Shown here in pieces: positions 12,091 through 23,140 of a DNA stretch of 64,000 nt. The notes below the pieces were generated by a model. That model had not been told where the DNA came from, did no database searches, and worked only from the letters and a program-made list of their open reading frames with translations. The DNA is taken from NCBI GenBank assembly GCA_032358165.1, contig JAALGY010000032.1, forward strand, positions 3,906,001 to 3,970,000, read 5' to 3'. Made by a program: the position numbers and the translations under genes. The stretch comes from Diplosphaera chodatii (taxonomy: Eukaryota; Chlorophyta; Trebouxiophyceae; Prasiolales; Stichococcaceae). Numbering within the stretch: the first letter of the stretch is position 1; each line of letters starts with the position of its first letter.

Positions 12091-13105
12091 TCATGCATCC
12101 TCGTGTAGCCAGAGGTGATCATCCAGCCGCTGAGCATCGCTCCCATAGAAGGAGTCCACCTGGTGTTCCACACCACATACCTTGACATTAAAAACAGGCC
12201 ACCGCAGGAAGGGGCTCGGTTATACTTTTCAATAGTATGCACACATGTGCACCATGCAATGCCCACCTTCTTGCCCTTGTTGTACACTGCAATGGTCGGC
12301 GTATATACAATACCCTGCAGTTTGCACCAAGAACACCAAAGTAGATCGTTCAGATGATCACCGTGTCTGTTCCAGGTTGACCTAGCAGCAGCAACTGTAC
12401 GCATTTGTGCTGAGGATACACGGCTAGGAGCGCACCTCTGCCTCTACATGCATGTAGTCCAGGCTGGCCACCACGAACATCTGCTTTGGGTGCTGCAGGC
12501 AACAAGCGAGCACCATTCGTCTTTGGCAGCAGCCCTTGTAGGTGACTAAGATTCCAGAGTCTGCCAGCGGGGGCACACCTTTCTGCTGGCGGCCAGGAAG
12601 TGCGGCAGCATGGCCTTGCAGTGGCTGCAGAAGGCAGAGCCGAAATCCACCACCACCTGCGCAACAGCACGCTTCGCATGTTACAGGCTGGCATAATCCA
12701 CCCAGCAGCTGCACATGCTATTAACAGAATCAACGTGGTATGCCGCCAGACAGCGGGTTCACACCGACTTCTCGCGCTGTTCTGTGAGGATGTTGCGCAG
12801 CTCTAGGTCCGTGCGTGCGCCCAGCACGTTGTCCATGATGAGTGTCGCTGCGCCTGGCGCCGGCGTGAGCTGTGGCCAAGCAGAAGTGATGGGTCGTGCA
12901 TGGCATCCCCGGCTGCTGCCAAGGCCTTTGCAGATGTGCCAGCATGCACATGCGATGACGGTCGACTTGCAGCTGCGGCAGCTGTAGATGGTTCACATCA
13001 TGACGAGTCTGCGGTGAGCTGCTCCAGTCCCCGCACCTGCGACTTATCTGGCGCCATCTGGGCCTGCGCTCCAGGATCCAGCACCACTGACATGACCGGC
13101 GGCAT
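12091..13105 (-). CDS. Thioredoxin-like 3-3 type protein with CSHC motif
   Basis: Six exons, 13105-13037, 12869-12765, 12656-12579, 12492-12436, 12314-12267 and 12159-12091, make 141 residues; every intron is in phase 0. The thioredoxin fold is recognisable. A beta strand (VVVDFGSAF) leads into C68-S-H-C71 at the active-site position; FVVASLDY follows; then YTPTIAVYNKGKKV with the cis-proline P109; then FYGSDAQRLDDHLWLHEDA at the C-terminus. The last stretch resembles the end of plant thioredoxin-like 3-3 proteins, which also lack a cleaved prepeptide. The active site differs from the WCGPC of classical thioredoxins. Its redox partner is unknown. Family assignment rests on my reading of motifs, not on a database search. 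Confidence 0.8.
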
Positions 13106-13446
13106 GCGATCAGCTGTGACGCATCTGCAGAGCTCCGTATGCACCTCTGGGGCATTCAACCGCCATCACATGTTGGGAGTAAGGCTGCCGCACGACAGGC
13201 TGCCCTGCAACAGCACTGGCAGTGTGCTGTCAACGCTATCACTAGAGTGACCGTAGCGCCTGCACACAAATTGTCAATACTCACGGTGCGTCTTGTGTCA
13301 ATTGCAACGTGCTCTGTGGCGGTTCGCGTTTGCACATATGCACAAGCCCTGATCTGAGAGCATGTTGGTACACTGATGTGGCATCTGGTCAGCATCTTGC
13401 AGGTGCAGCCATTCTGCATTGGCGCTCAGCAGACGATCGTGCCAGC
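13106..13446. promoter_or_regulatory. Shared upstream region of two divergent genes
   Basis: These 341 bases separate the start of the thioredoxin-like gene (-) from the NDP kinase start (+), so both promoters and 5' leaders must lie here. I see no convincing TATA box. Confidence 0.45.
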
Positions 13447-14662
13447 ATGCAAGCCGCCATGATGCCCTCGTGCAGCATGTGCAACAGCCGCGCACGGCGG
13501 CCGTTCCAGGACGCCCAGCAGACTCGCATGTCCTGCACAGCCTCGAGGCCAGTTGCGGCTGCTGCAGCGCATTGCAGCGCTATGCAGCCACGCTTGCAGT
13601 CCTTATGTGACCGTCCATGCGGCCTGGTCAGCCTCAGCCGTGGGTCATCTAGCAGAAGGGCCTCTCGGCAGCTGACGGCTGCCGTGCGCGCTGAGATCAG
13701 CTATGTCATGATCAAGCCTGACGGGGTACAGCGGGGCCTCGTCGGCGAGGTAGGCACTCGACCAGCGGATGTGACACCACATCTTACTCATGGTCTTGCG
13801 AACCTCACTGTGTATGTGCCCAGCCCACCCGACACTCCTGTGTAGGCATGCATCTCAGCCGCCACTGAGCATTGATCAATCTACAAAGGCGATCAGAACA
13901 CCCCCATATCTGCAGCAGGCTCCTCGTGGGTGCAGCATCTGCACAGCCACCAGTGGCCCAAGCCAGGGTGATGGTGGACATAATGACGTTCAAATGTTCC
14001 ATGCTTTGCTGCAGGTCATCTCGCGCTTCGAGCGCAAGGGCTTCAAGCTCGCAGCGCTAAAGCTCATGGTTCCAGAGCGCGCACTGGCAGAGGAGCACTA
14101 CGGGGAGCTGTCCTCCAAGCCGTTCTTCCCCGACCTGATCGACTACATTGTCTCCGGCCCAGTGGTGGCGATGGTGAGCAGTCATCTTTGATCATGCTGT
14201 ACCTTACCAATCTTAAGGTCGTGGACTGCATTATTGGGTTGACTACAATTAGCTGTCTACAAACTGAGTATGGCAGCGGGCAGTATTCATCGGGGCATGC
14301 GAAAGGTGCTAGTCTCAGGAACCGTGTGGAAAATGGGGTGCAGGTGTGGGAGGGAAATGGCGTGGTGGCCTCATTCAGGAAGCTGGTCGGCGCCACGGAC
14401 CCCTCCAAGGCGGAGCCCGGCACGGTTCGCGGCGACTTTGGCCGTGTGACCGGCCGCAACATCGTTCACGCCAGCGACAGCCCCGAGAACGGCGAACGCG
14501 AGACTGGTGAGGCGCTTCATCTGTACAGTTCTAAGGCTGCGCTCCCTGGCTCCCCTTGTGTATCCCCAATGACTGCTCGTGTGCCTCGGCGCAGCGCTGT
14601 GGTTCAAGGAGGGGCTGCCGTCGGCATGGGAGCCCACGATGACGCCGTGGCTGGTGGAGTAG
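13447..14662 (+). CDS. NDK: Nucleoside diphosphate kinase, plastid type
   Basis: Exons 13447-13749, 14015-14173, 14344-14506 and 14595-14662 give 230 residues. NDPK transfers the gamma phosphate from ATP to other nucleoside diphosphates through a phosphohistidine. The kinase domain begins with [16 protein letters not shown] (about residue 85). It continues with [32 protein letters not shown] and the P-loop-like segment, reaching the signature NIVHASDS with catalytic His196, and ends with the usual W-E-W-type tail. About 80 residues rich in Ser, Arg, Ala and Cys precede the domain, a leader typical of plastid-targeted NDPK2. The start could also be one of several nearby in-frame ATGs. Confidence 0.93.
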
Positions 14663-15278
14663 GCGGGCTGTGTTTTAGGTGCAGACGCACAAGTTTTGTT
14701 GACATAGCAGCAGCTCAATGCCTGCCAACAATGGTCGGCAAGGTGCGGCAGGCACACAGCTGCTGATTAGACTCGACACAGTGGGGCAGGGCTGGAAGCA
14801 AAGGTGCGAAGGCGTGGGATAGAGTCAGCAAACAGGGCCCAGCGACATAGCAGGCTACTTCCGTATCGGCAAGGGACAAGGGACTTCAGCAGCTCATCAG
14901 TCTATCTTGTGCAGCCTGTAAACTGCATGCCCTCGTTCGCGAAAGTACCTGGTCTGCGGCCTCTCTTAGCATTAGTATGTGGGCGCGCTTCCATCCGGAA
15001 TGATGCTTTTCGGGTGCAAACGAGCATCCTCATGCTGCATAACCATGCTGAACAGACGCTCTACAGTATCGCTACACTCCTACGGGATTGCTGCAGCCTG
15101 CAGCCCTGTTGGCTTGCCCCTTTTGCGAGCCTGCGGGAATCCACTGCGGAGCCAACCGCACGAGTCGCATTTCCGTTCAAAACATTTGGCACCGCGGCAC
15201 TCTGCGCCATTACCTCCAGCGTGCACCCCGGCGACAGCAGCCCTTCGCAGCCGCCAGCCGCAGCCGGAGCCAGCCGCC
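14663..15278. other. Intergenic region between NDK and H2A.Z
   Basis: It holds the NDK 3' end and the H2A.Z promoter and leader. No further exon was recognised. The ATG at 14979 opens a long frame into H2A.Z, but that extension does not resemble histone sequence. Confidence 0.45.
14917..14921 (+). terminator. Possible TGTAA polyadenylation signal of NDK
   Basis: A TGTAA lies 255 bases after the NDK stop on the coding strand, matching the chlorophyte signal. It is the best candidate before H2A.Z. Confidence 0.4.
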
Positions 15279-15695
15279 ATGTCGGGTAAGGGAGCCAAGG
15301 GCCTGTCAGGCAAGGGCGCCAAGGGCACAATCGGTGGCGAGAAGAAGGGGGACAAGAAGAAGCCCATCTCCCGGTCAGCGCGCGCCGGCCTGCAGTTTCC
15401 CGTCGGTCGTATCCACCGTCTGCTGAAGGCCCGCGTCACATCCAGCGGCCGTGTTGGTGCCACAGCCGCCGTGTACTCAGCAGCTATTCTGGAGTACCTG
15501 ACGGCCGAGGTGCTGGAGCTGGCGGGGAACGCCTCCAAGGATCTGAAGGTGAAGCGTATCACACCCCGCCATTTGCAGCTGGCCATCCGTGGTGATGAGG
15601 AGCTCGACACACTCATCAAGGCAACTATCGCGGGCGGCGGTGTCATCCCGCACATCCACAAGTCGCTGATCAACAAGGTTGGCAAGAAGGAGTGA
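15279..15695 (+). CDS. H2A.Z: Histone variant H2A.Z
   Basis: This single-exon gene encodes 138 residues. The N-terminal tail has MSGKGAKG and a repeat of it, then a lysine run. The histone fold shows [19 protein letters not shown], the [23 protein letters not shown] region and [18 protein letters not shown]. The docking end, [16 protein letters not shown], is diagnostic of H2A.Z and differs from the AGGGVLPNI of canonical H2A. The acidic-patch residues GDEELD are present. H2A.Z replaces H2A in nucleosomes near promoters. The gene lacks introns, unlike most neighbours. I did not see a histone stem-loop 3' end. Confidence 0.96.
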   Translation: MSGKGAKGLSGKGAKGTIGGEKKGDKKKPISRSARAGLQFPVGRIHRLLKARVTSSGRVGATAAVYSAAILEYLTAEVLELAGNASKDLKVKRITPRHLQLAIRGDEELDTLIKATIAGGGVIPHIHKSLINKVGKKE

Positions 15696-16819
15696 AGCAG
15701 CAGCATCAGGGCAGCATGATGACAGACCGACTGCGCCTCTCAGCCGAGGTATGGGCTGCAGAGCCATGCAGTGGCGGCTAGCAGCCAAGCCACCAGCACA
15801 TGCAGCAGCCGGCACTTTGTGCTTGGGGAGCAGGATCACTTGACAAACTGAACAAGCTGTCAATCCGATGGTCTTGTGGTTATTGCTTGTTTTGCCTTTG
15901 CTTGTACACAAGACGCGGCCAAAGCATCGTGATCCAAAGCTGCAAATGCAGAGTTGTTGCTTGTTCTCTACTCAGACCGCCGCCAGCTGCAATAAACTCT
16001 AGTGCTTTGCCGGTGCATGCCGCGCGCTTGTGGCTGTACAAACAATCATGGTTGCGGGCCTACGGTAGTCGTGCCCTGCTGCACCTTCAGCTTTCCGTGC
16101 ACAGTTGGTACTCCGGTGCCGGTGCTGCAACAGCAAACATTGCCGCTGCAACGTCACAAGGGCTTCGACAGCGGTGTCACCGGGCAGCCAACAATTGAAG
16201 TTGATAGGCCAGGATCAGGAGCAGGCACAGCAGAAGCAGCCCTGGGGTGATGCTTCGAATATATTGAGGTCAGGCTTGATATTGCTGCCGTCAATGCTAT
16301 GTCGTGCTTTGCGCCGCAAACATGTGCTTGCGACCAGTAACAGCAGTGGCAGCCCTGGCGTCTGGTGGTCGCAAAAGAGAGATTACCGGCACTGGCTTGC
16401 CACCACCTGCCACGCAAGCGGGCGAGCGAGCCGTACGGCCAGGTGAGCTTTGGTGCTCCAACTGCAGGCGGTATGATTGATCAACCCTACAAGCGGTTCA
16501 CGCATACTGTCATACGTACGAAGTCGCATGCAGGGATCGCTCAACGGTTACTGTTGATGATCCGCCTCTGACAGTGGGCTTGTGCACCATGCGGGAACCC
16601 ACATTCTGCGCGTGCATGGCGCATGCTTATGGCTGACCTCGCCCTTGTTCAGGTTCTCGCACGCAAGTTTACGACGATGCAGGGTTACCCTGATGCCAAG
16701 CACAATCCATGCATGTTATGAATGTGTGGCATGTGGCAGGTCAGGCCTCTACGTGTACGCAAGCTGGAGGTGCAGTGGATCGTCAGCTCGGAGCTCAGCT
16801 CAATCGCAGCCTGTCCGCC
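15696..16819. other. Intergenic region before the methyltransferase gene
   Basis: Between H2A.Z and the SUVH-like start. No supported coding exon was found. An in-frame extension upstream of the chosen methyltransferase ATG begins at 16709 but has no domain character. Confidence 0.4.
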
Positions 16820-19800
16820 ATGACGAACGGGCCATGTGCACTCAAGCTGAGCGGCGCTGGCGGCGCCGAAGGCATCAAGGAAGTCAACCTCAGCGATCTC
16901 TTCCGCCACAGCCGCGGGCAGGACCTCACAGTTGGCAGGAAGCACGAAACCAAGGGCCTCCCTGACGTGGACCTGTCCCTGCCAGATAAATCGCACGGCT
17001 TGCAGCTCAGCATCTCACGGCGGCATGCCACGCTGTCCCTGCGCCTGCTGCGCGGTCACCCTGTCCTGGAGATCACCAACACCGGCGCCCACGGCACCTA
17101 CGTTAATGGGGCGAAGCTAGGTGTTGGGCAGAAGCAGCAGCTGAAGAGCGGTGCAGTGCTCAGCTTCGCTGACACACCCGTCATCAGCGAGGCAATAGCG
17201 CTGAGGGGGCAGCCCAACCCTTTCGCATTTGTCGTGAGCAACGTGGAAGCCCTGAAGTCTGTGATAGCCGAGCAGAGCTCAGACCCAGCGGACACGGACT
17301 CGGTAGCCACAGTGCCGGTGTCAGAGGCGCAGGCGGCAGCGCCAGCCATGCCCCATGACGAGGATGCGGCGACCCCACCACGGCGAAAGGGGCCGCCCGC
17401 GGACATCCCCGACGCGTCGCCACCGTCCACCGCGCCGGTGCCGCGCAGGCGGACCGGCCGTGTAGCCGCCAGCACCACGGCAGCAGCAGCAGCCGCAATG
17501 CTCTCGCGGGGGCTGCAGGCGCTGAAGCATGTGCCCAGGGTGGTGGCGGGGCGTGCTGACGAACAGACAGCGCGCCCGCCGCCGGGCAGCAGGCAGGCGG
17601 CAGAGCAGCCGGCAGCGGCAGACCAGGCGCAGCAGGCGGATGCTGGCGCCGCAGCTGGGAGCGCCAGTGATGGCGAAGCGGGCGGTGCAGCAGCCAGTGA
17701 CGGGTCGCCGGCGGCAGCAGCGACGGCGGCAACGGCAGCGGGAGCTGCGACTGTGGTTCCAGTCGAAGGCAGGAGGCCGCATGGGAGGAGGAAACAGACG
17801 GCTCGCAAGTCCTGCGGGGGCGTCGCGCCAGGAAAGCCGCTGCCCCAGGCGGGCGGGGACGGCGTCACGACACAGACGGCACGCAAGACCAGCAGCGGCA
17901 GGGCGCCCAGGGGCCTGCCGGCCGCTGCAGGCGGCGCCGCCAGAGCCGGCCCCAAGCGTCCGGCCGCCCCGGAGGCAGAGGGCAAGGGGGACAAGCAGAG
18001 GTGCGGCTACGCGCAGTTTTACTTCAGGCTTTTCTCTGGCATCCCTGTGCTACCAGAGCGCGGCGGAGCAGGCCCACCGCCGAGCCGCAGACGCGTGCCG
18101 GCTGGCCGTGTCTGAGGGCGGCTGCGCAGTCTGGTGCTTCTACATGCAACAACAATGCTGGTTTTGGCCGTGCTGAGCCGCCGTCGCCTGTGCCCGGTGC
18201 AGCCCCACAAAGCGCGCCAAGCTGCAGGAGCTGCCGCCCGTCGACATCCCGGAAGTTGTCGCGGGCCAGGAGGTGCTGCTCCACCCAGCCAAAGCCTGAG
18301 ACTCCCGGCCACCCTGGTTGCCTCTGCCGCACCGCTCGGTCACTTTCGAGACAGCATGCAGCATCGCAGGGCCACACTTGCGCCGCGTACAACATTGAGC
18401 ATGCTTGGTGCGCCGTCCAGCTGAAATGGGAGCGGGACGCCGAGCCCTGGCGCCTGTGCGGGCTGCCGGTGAACGAGGAGCTGGACCTGGACCCCGCCAA
18501 GGTGGAGCTCATACACGAGACCGGCCTCCAGTACTTCTTGAAGTACCGCCAGGTACAGATGACTGTCCTTGTGCAGTCGTGCCATCTACGTGTGGCAATT
18601 GAACACACATGCACACCCAAACTGCCAACGTGCCCTTGACTGGAATATGCTTCCCGATCATGACTCTTGTCACAGCTGCCCAACTGATATAGCATCCCTC
18701 GCTCCTGATTTGTTCTGCAGGCCAAGGGGGATGAGGCAGAGCGCTGCAAGGATGGCAAGCACGCCGATGGAAAGCAAATGAGCCGGCGGCCCGACCGCCT
18801 CGCGCAGAAGAAGATGAACGAGCAGGGGCTGTCCATGAAGCTCGGCAAGGTCGTCGGCCACTTCCCGGGCCTCAACATCACCGACAGGTGTTAAAGACTC
18901 TGCTGTCTGAGACATGCTTGCATGCCTCCAACATGATGTGACAAGAGCTGGTGTGTTGCTTTGCAAACACTTCGCTTGCAGACCCGCCTGATGTACTGTG
19001 ACCTCTCTGTTCCTCTTTGGCGCAGGTTCTTCACGCGGTGCCACCTTTCGGTGTGCAACATGCACTTCCCACCGCTCGCGGGCATCGACTATGTCAGCAA
19101 GGGCGGCAAGAAGAACGACCAGGAGCTGTATCGCCTGGTGAGTGCTCTCCAACGAAGTCTTCAGCTCTGACAGAAATGTGGCCACAATGCTTGTCCACCT
19201 GGCGCATGTCACAGCATGCACATGTCACATCAGTTCCCGCGGTCTGTCACACGCTTACACGGGAACTTGGCAGGCGCGGGGTGTGACATTTGCCACCAGC
19301 ATCATGGTCGCCGGCTGCTACAAGGATGACCAAGATGACGGTCACAAGCTGTGGTACACAGGTGCTCTCATGTTGCAACATGTTCCCAGAAGTAGCCGCA
19401 GCCCCGGCCTGATCACCCGCATGCTATTCGCGCCACCCAGTCGAATCGAGCTGCTGATATACTCTTCAGAAAGCACTTGGTGGAGTGTTGTGCATCCGCA
19501 ACTGCAGGTCAGGGTGGCAACGACTTGCTTGGCAACAAGCGGCAGATCGCAGACCAGGACGAGAAGTTTGGCAACGCAGCGCTGGTGAGCATCAGCCACC
19601 CACCCTTTTCAAGCACTGCATTGATGCAAGGCATCCTGTCGGGACTGCTGCCAGTGCAGTGGCCCTCAATATGTTGTCATGACACACCTGCATTCGGGGT
19701 TTCCAAGCTCACTCGCTGACAACTTCACTTGTCATAAGCAAGGCTTCTGATGGTTTGCTGGCTTCATTCTTGTTCACACCTGGTCCGCTGCGTGGCTGCA

Positions 19801-22800
19801 GATTGGCAACATCCGGCTGGGGGTGCCGGTGCGGGTCACGCGCAAGCAGCCGGACCCCTCCACCATCTACGGCAGCGTCTTTGTATACGATGGCTTGTAC
19901 GATGTGGTAAGCCAGGATGTTTGTGGTGACGCTCCCGTTCTCGGCACAAGTCACACTGCAGCTATTTGGTCGAGTTCATGCAGAACAAGAAGCAGCTGCA
20001 TCTGGCTGAAAGTGCACAGCTGGGGCGTCTGCACCACGAGACAATGTCGGCCTCCTGCACTGTCTGCATAGTATGCTGGGCAGATGCTACACGCTGCTTC
20101 TGAAAGTCACTCAACTCTTTGCAGGTCAAGTACATTAAGGAGAAGGGGAAAGATAACACATGGGTGCTGCGGTACAAGCTGGTGCGCCGCCCCAACCAGG
20201 TGGGCAGGCTTCTGGCTTCCTGGACCCGATGATCAGGATGTCACATGCCAGAACATCTTCTGCTTACACATCGCTGTGCGCCTGCGCCTCGGAGGCGATG
20301 CATGTTCCACCGAATTGGCTGCAAATGGTAGACTGTAGATAGTGTGCCCTCACAGCAGCCCAGCACTTGCTGTCATTCTCCTGGTATCCACCTGCATTGG
20401 TGTCACCCCTTGCAGGGCCCTGTCATCCAGAACAGGGTGACATTCGGCGGCAGCTCCGCGCCCCCGAAGCTCAACCCGCTCAGCTGCGATGGCATCATCG
20501 ACACCGACATCTCTGGCGGCCTGGAGGCGACCAAGCGACGCGGTTGCCAGGTGCATATTTTGGGTACTTGTGCACTCATAGCACCAAGCCATAGGAGCTG
20601 CTGCCGCTGACATCTCAGATATGCAACAGACAGACCTGTTCCTGGGGCGGTCGACGCTCATGGAACCCACCGCAGTTGTCATACGGTGCAGATTCCAGCG
20701 TGCAACACCATCGACAACATCCCGCCGCCGTGCTCGGACCTGGCGCGCATGCCCACGGCCAAGCAGGTCGCAGGCGTCGGCTGGCACAAGCCGCCGTGAG
20801 TGTCCCGGCACTGCACAAGCTCCCACTCCTCAGACCCTTGCCTCCAAAGACATTGGCAGCTGCAGCTCTGCCACCTGCGTAGCATGTTGCAGCTTTGTTA
20901 GATCCTTATTGCATCACATTGCCAGGGGTGTGGCTCACACGGCACTGCGACCATATATGCTTCGAGTGCCAGTGCGTGCATGTGGTGTACGAAGTGCACT
21001 CGTGGCTGCAGAGTCGGTTGGCAGCCAACATGTCGGTACCTGATCGACTACGAGATGCCTGCTGGCATGGAGTGGTGCGTCTCAGTGCTCACTGTTCAGA
21101 ACCAGTGCACGTGGTGACCGTCCCCTGCTACAGAAGCCAGAGTTGCAGCATGTGCTGACATCTGGCTTCAGGTCTGGCAGTGGATGGTCCTCACACCCGG
21201 CACTCAACTCAGCCACAGACGTGCATGACAGCTAGACTGCTAGATAGCCCTTAGACTGGCTGGTTGCATGTCTGCAGGCCGGCTGCGCCTGTCCTGCCCG
21301 CCAAGTATCTGGCGATGCCAGACGACCCGCATGCCTGGATGCGGCACCTCAACGGTGGCACGCTGCCCTATGTGGAGAACAAAGGTGTGCCTTGTCTCCC
21401 TGGCAACGATGGCTGCAACTGTGTCGACCACAGTTGCCTGCATCCTGAGAAGGAGGCCCCACAGCAGCTGAGCATGCTTCTCTGCTGAAGGACACAAAAA
21501 GCTGGGGACCCTGCCCCCAGGGCAAGCACCTTCGATATCTCGCATGCAGCAGGCTGTGCCTGTACCCTAGCCCCCTAAACCCTAAACCCTGTACCCTGCA
21601 GGCACCGCGCCCAGCCTGCGGGACTGCAAGCGCCTGGTCTACGAGTGCGGTCCGTGGAACCCGCTGTGCCCCGACGGCGACGCATGCATCCAGCGCGCCT
21701 CGCAGCAGGTGGGTGATCCAGGGAATGGCTGGCGTGTGCAGGCCCTGCCTCGGAAGCATGCAATGTACCTGCGGCTGCGCGTGCCTGATGATGGTATGCA
21801 GCTATGAGCAGCTGTCAGCCAATGCAGCAGCATGCTTGACATGACAGTGCAGTTATCGCCTTTCTAAAGGATGAAATAAGCGAGGCCCCGCTGTGCCTGC
21901 TGCAGGGCATCCGCTTTCGGCTGCAGCTGGTGCGGACAGAGAAGATGGGCTGGGGCATCATCTCATGGTGTGTCCCCAGCATGCATATGCCTCTCACCAC
22001 CGGGCGACTGCTGCCTGTCATCGCTGCATGTGTCAGCGGGCCGTTCAGATGTTGCACATGTAAGGTAATTGGTACCGGAGGCTTTGCCCTCAATCAGATC
22101 GGTTTGATGGCCCCGTACGTGGCGCAGGGACACGATCCCCAGCGGCGCCTACGTATGCCACTACTATGGCAAGGTGTGCACCTGCCCAGACTTGCTTCAA
22201 CACTTGCATCTGCACAAGGCCCTACTGTCGACACGTGCTGGCCACCGCTGCACAGCGGAACATTCCCCGTTTTCCCTCACATGGCCAGCCAACACATAGC
22301 GCACTTCACCTGCCTGGTCGGCGGCCCCGTGCCAGGTGATGAGCGCCGGGGATGCTGACGAGGAGCTGGACGACTTCGCGTACGCCCTCGACCTGGGCCC
22401 GCGTACCGACCTCGACGAGCGGGACGTCTGGGTGCCGGAGGGCAGCACCAACGGGTGAGTTGATGTTTCCCGCAAATTACTTCCGTTTTCCTTTTGTTTG
22501 GATTTGTTGTAGGCACCAAAGAGAGCTCGACAGGACCGGCGTGGGGGTGTTGACCCTGTCGTGTGCACCGTCAGGCTGTGCCCTGGGACTCTGGTGCTCC
22601 AAGCTCTGGCAGTGTTGCAGCATTGCCGACGAGACAGTATGCGGCATTACCCGTCCCTGGAGTCTTCCTGTCACTCGTGCCGTTCCGTATGCGCACTTGC
22701 AGGTACGTGCCGAAGTGGGTGGTCGACGCCAAGCACGCGGGCGGCGTCGGCCGCTTTGTCAACCACGGCTGCGTGCCCAACTTGTTCATCCAGGCAAGGC

Positions 22801-23140
22801 AACACAGGGTGTCCTCCCGCCATGTGCCCTTGACAAGGCAGCAGGCCCAAGTGTGTTGCTTGCCACGAATTTTGCTGTCGCCAACAGGGATACGGCACTG
22901 ATACGTTGCTGACCTCTGCATCTGCAGCCCATCCTCAGCCGCCACCACGACCAAGACCTAAGCTACCAGGCGTTCTTCGCGAGCTACAACATCCCCGCGT
23001 TCACGCTGCTGACCTTCGACTACGGCAGCTCGTACGTGAAGCACCAGCTGGGCGGCAAGTGCCTGTGCGGCGCTGACGCGTGCTGCAGCAAGCAGGCTGC
23101 GAAAGCTGCTGCTGCAGATGCAGGCCCAAGCTCACCCTAG
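16820..23140 (+). CDS. SUVH-like histone H3K9 methyltransferase with N-terminal FHA domain and H3-tail-like repeats (1017 aa)
   Basis: Nineteen exons close in frame: 16820-18000, 18203-18272, 18421-18552, 18721-18887, 19026-19137, 19274-19361, 19508-19584, 19802-19906, 20125-20199, 20416-20550, 20692-20795, 21012-21074, 21278-21384, 21602-21708, 21906-21967, 22128-22173, 22336-22454, 22703-22793, 22928-23140. Residues 8-140 form an FHA domain (GR at 39-40, SRRH at 66-69, NTGAHGTYVNG at 87-97), a phosphothreonine-binding fold. A basic disordered linker carries two H3-tail mimics (K330, K356). An SRA domain spans about 500-670, with GIDYVSKGGK, ATSIMVAGCYKDD, YTGQGGND and a FVYDGLY segment; SRA binds methylated DNA. 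A cysteine-poor pre-SET follows. The SET domain (842-980) has GWGIIS, GRFVNHGCVPN (933-943) and FDYG; post-SET has CLCGADAC. The expected role is H3K9 methylation coupled to DNA methylation. Intron 18 has a GC donor. Confidence 0.9.
17786..17842 (+). other. First histone H3 tail-like segment (residues 323-341)
   Basis: The linker encodes RRKQTARKSCGGVAPGKPL. Against H3 residues 2-20 (RTKQTARKSTGGKAPRKQL) I count 14 identities in 19 positions, without gaps. K330 stands at the place of H3K9 and K325 at H3K4; the H3K14 position is Val. The match is far longer than the ARKS/ARKT core. Confidence 0.9.
17867..17911 (+). other. Second histone H3 tail-like segment (residues 350-364)
   Basis: The segment TTQTARKTSSGRAPR follows the first copy by 26 residues (K330 to K356). 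It matches H3 residues 3-17 at T3, Q5, T6, A7, R8, K9, G13, A15, P16 and R17. K356 corresponds to H3K9. The two copies are diverged from each other, so a recent simple duplication is unlikely. Confidence 0.85.
21573..21590 (+). repeat. Telomere-like CCCTAAA repeats in an intron
   Basis: Two perfect CCCTAAA units and a partial third lie in intron 13 of the methyltransferase gene, ending about 11 bases before the splice acceptor. This is the plant-type telomere unit on the complementary strand. Confidence 0.7.

Noticed and set aside
17098..17994. 298-residue open frame on the minus strand, Ala/Ser/Pro-rich
   Set aside because: It is the antisense shadow of the G+C-rich linker in the methyltransferase exon 1; it has no start context, splice logic or domain.
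18028..18140. Exon-like coding stretch AAEQAHRRAADACRL inside intron 1 of the methyltransferase
   Set aside because: The exon 1 end (phase 2) joins cleanly to 18203, and no acceptor/donor pair includes this piece in frame.
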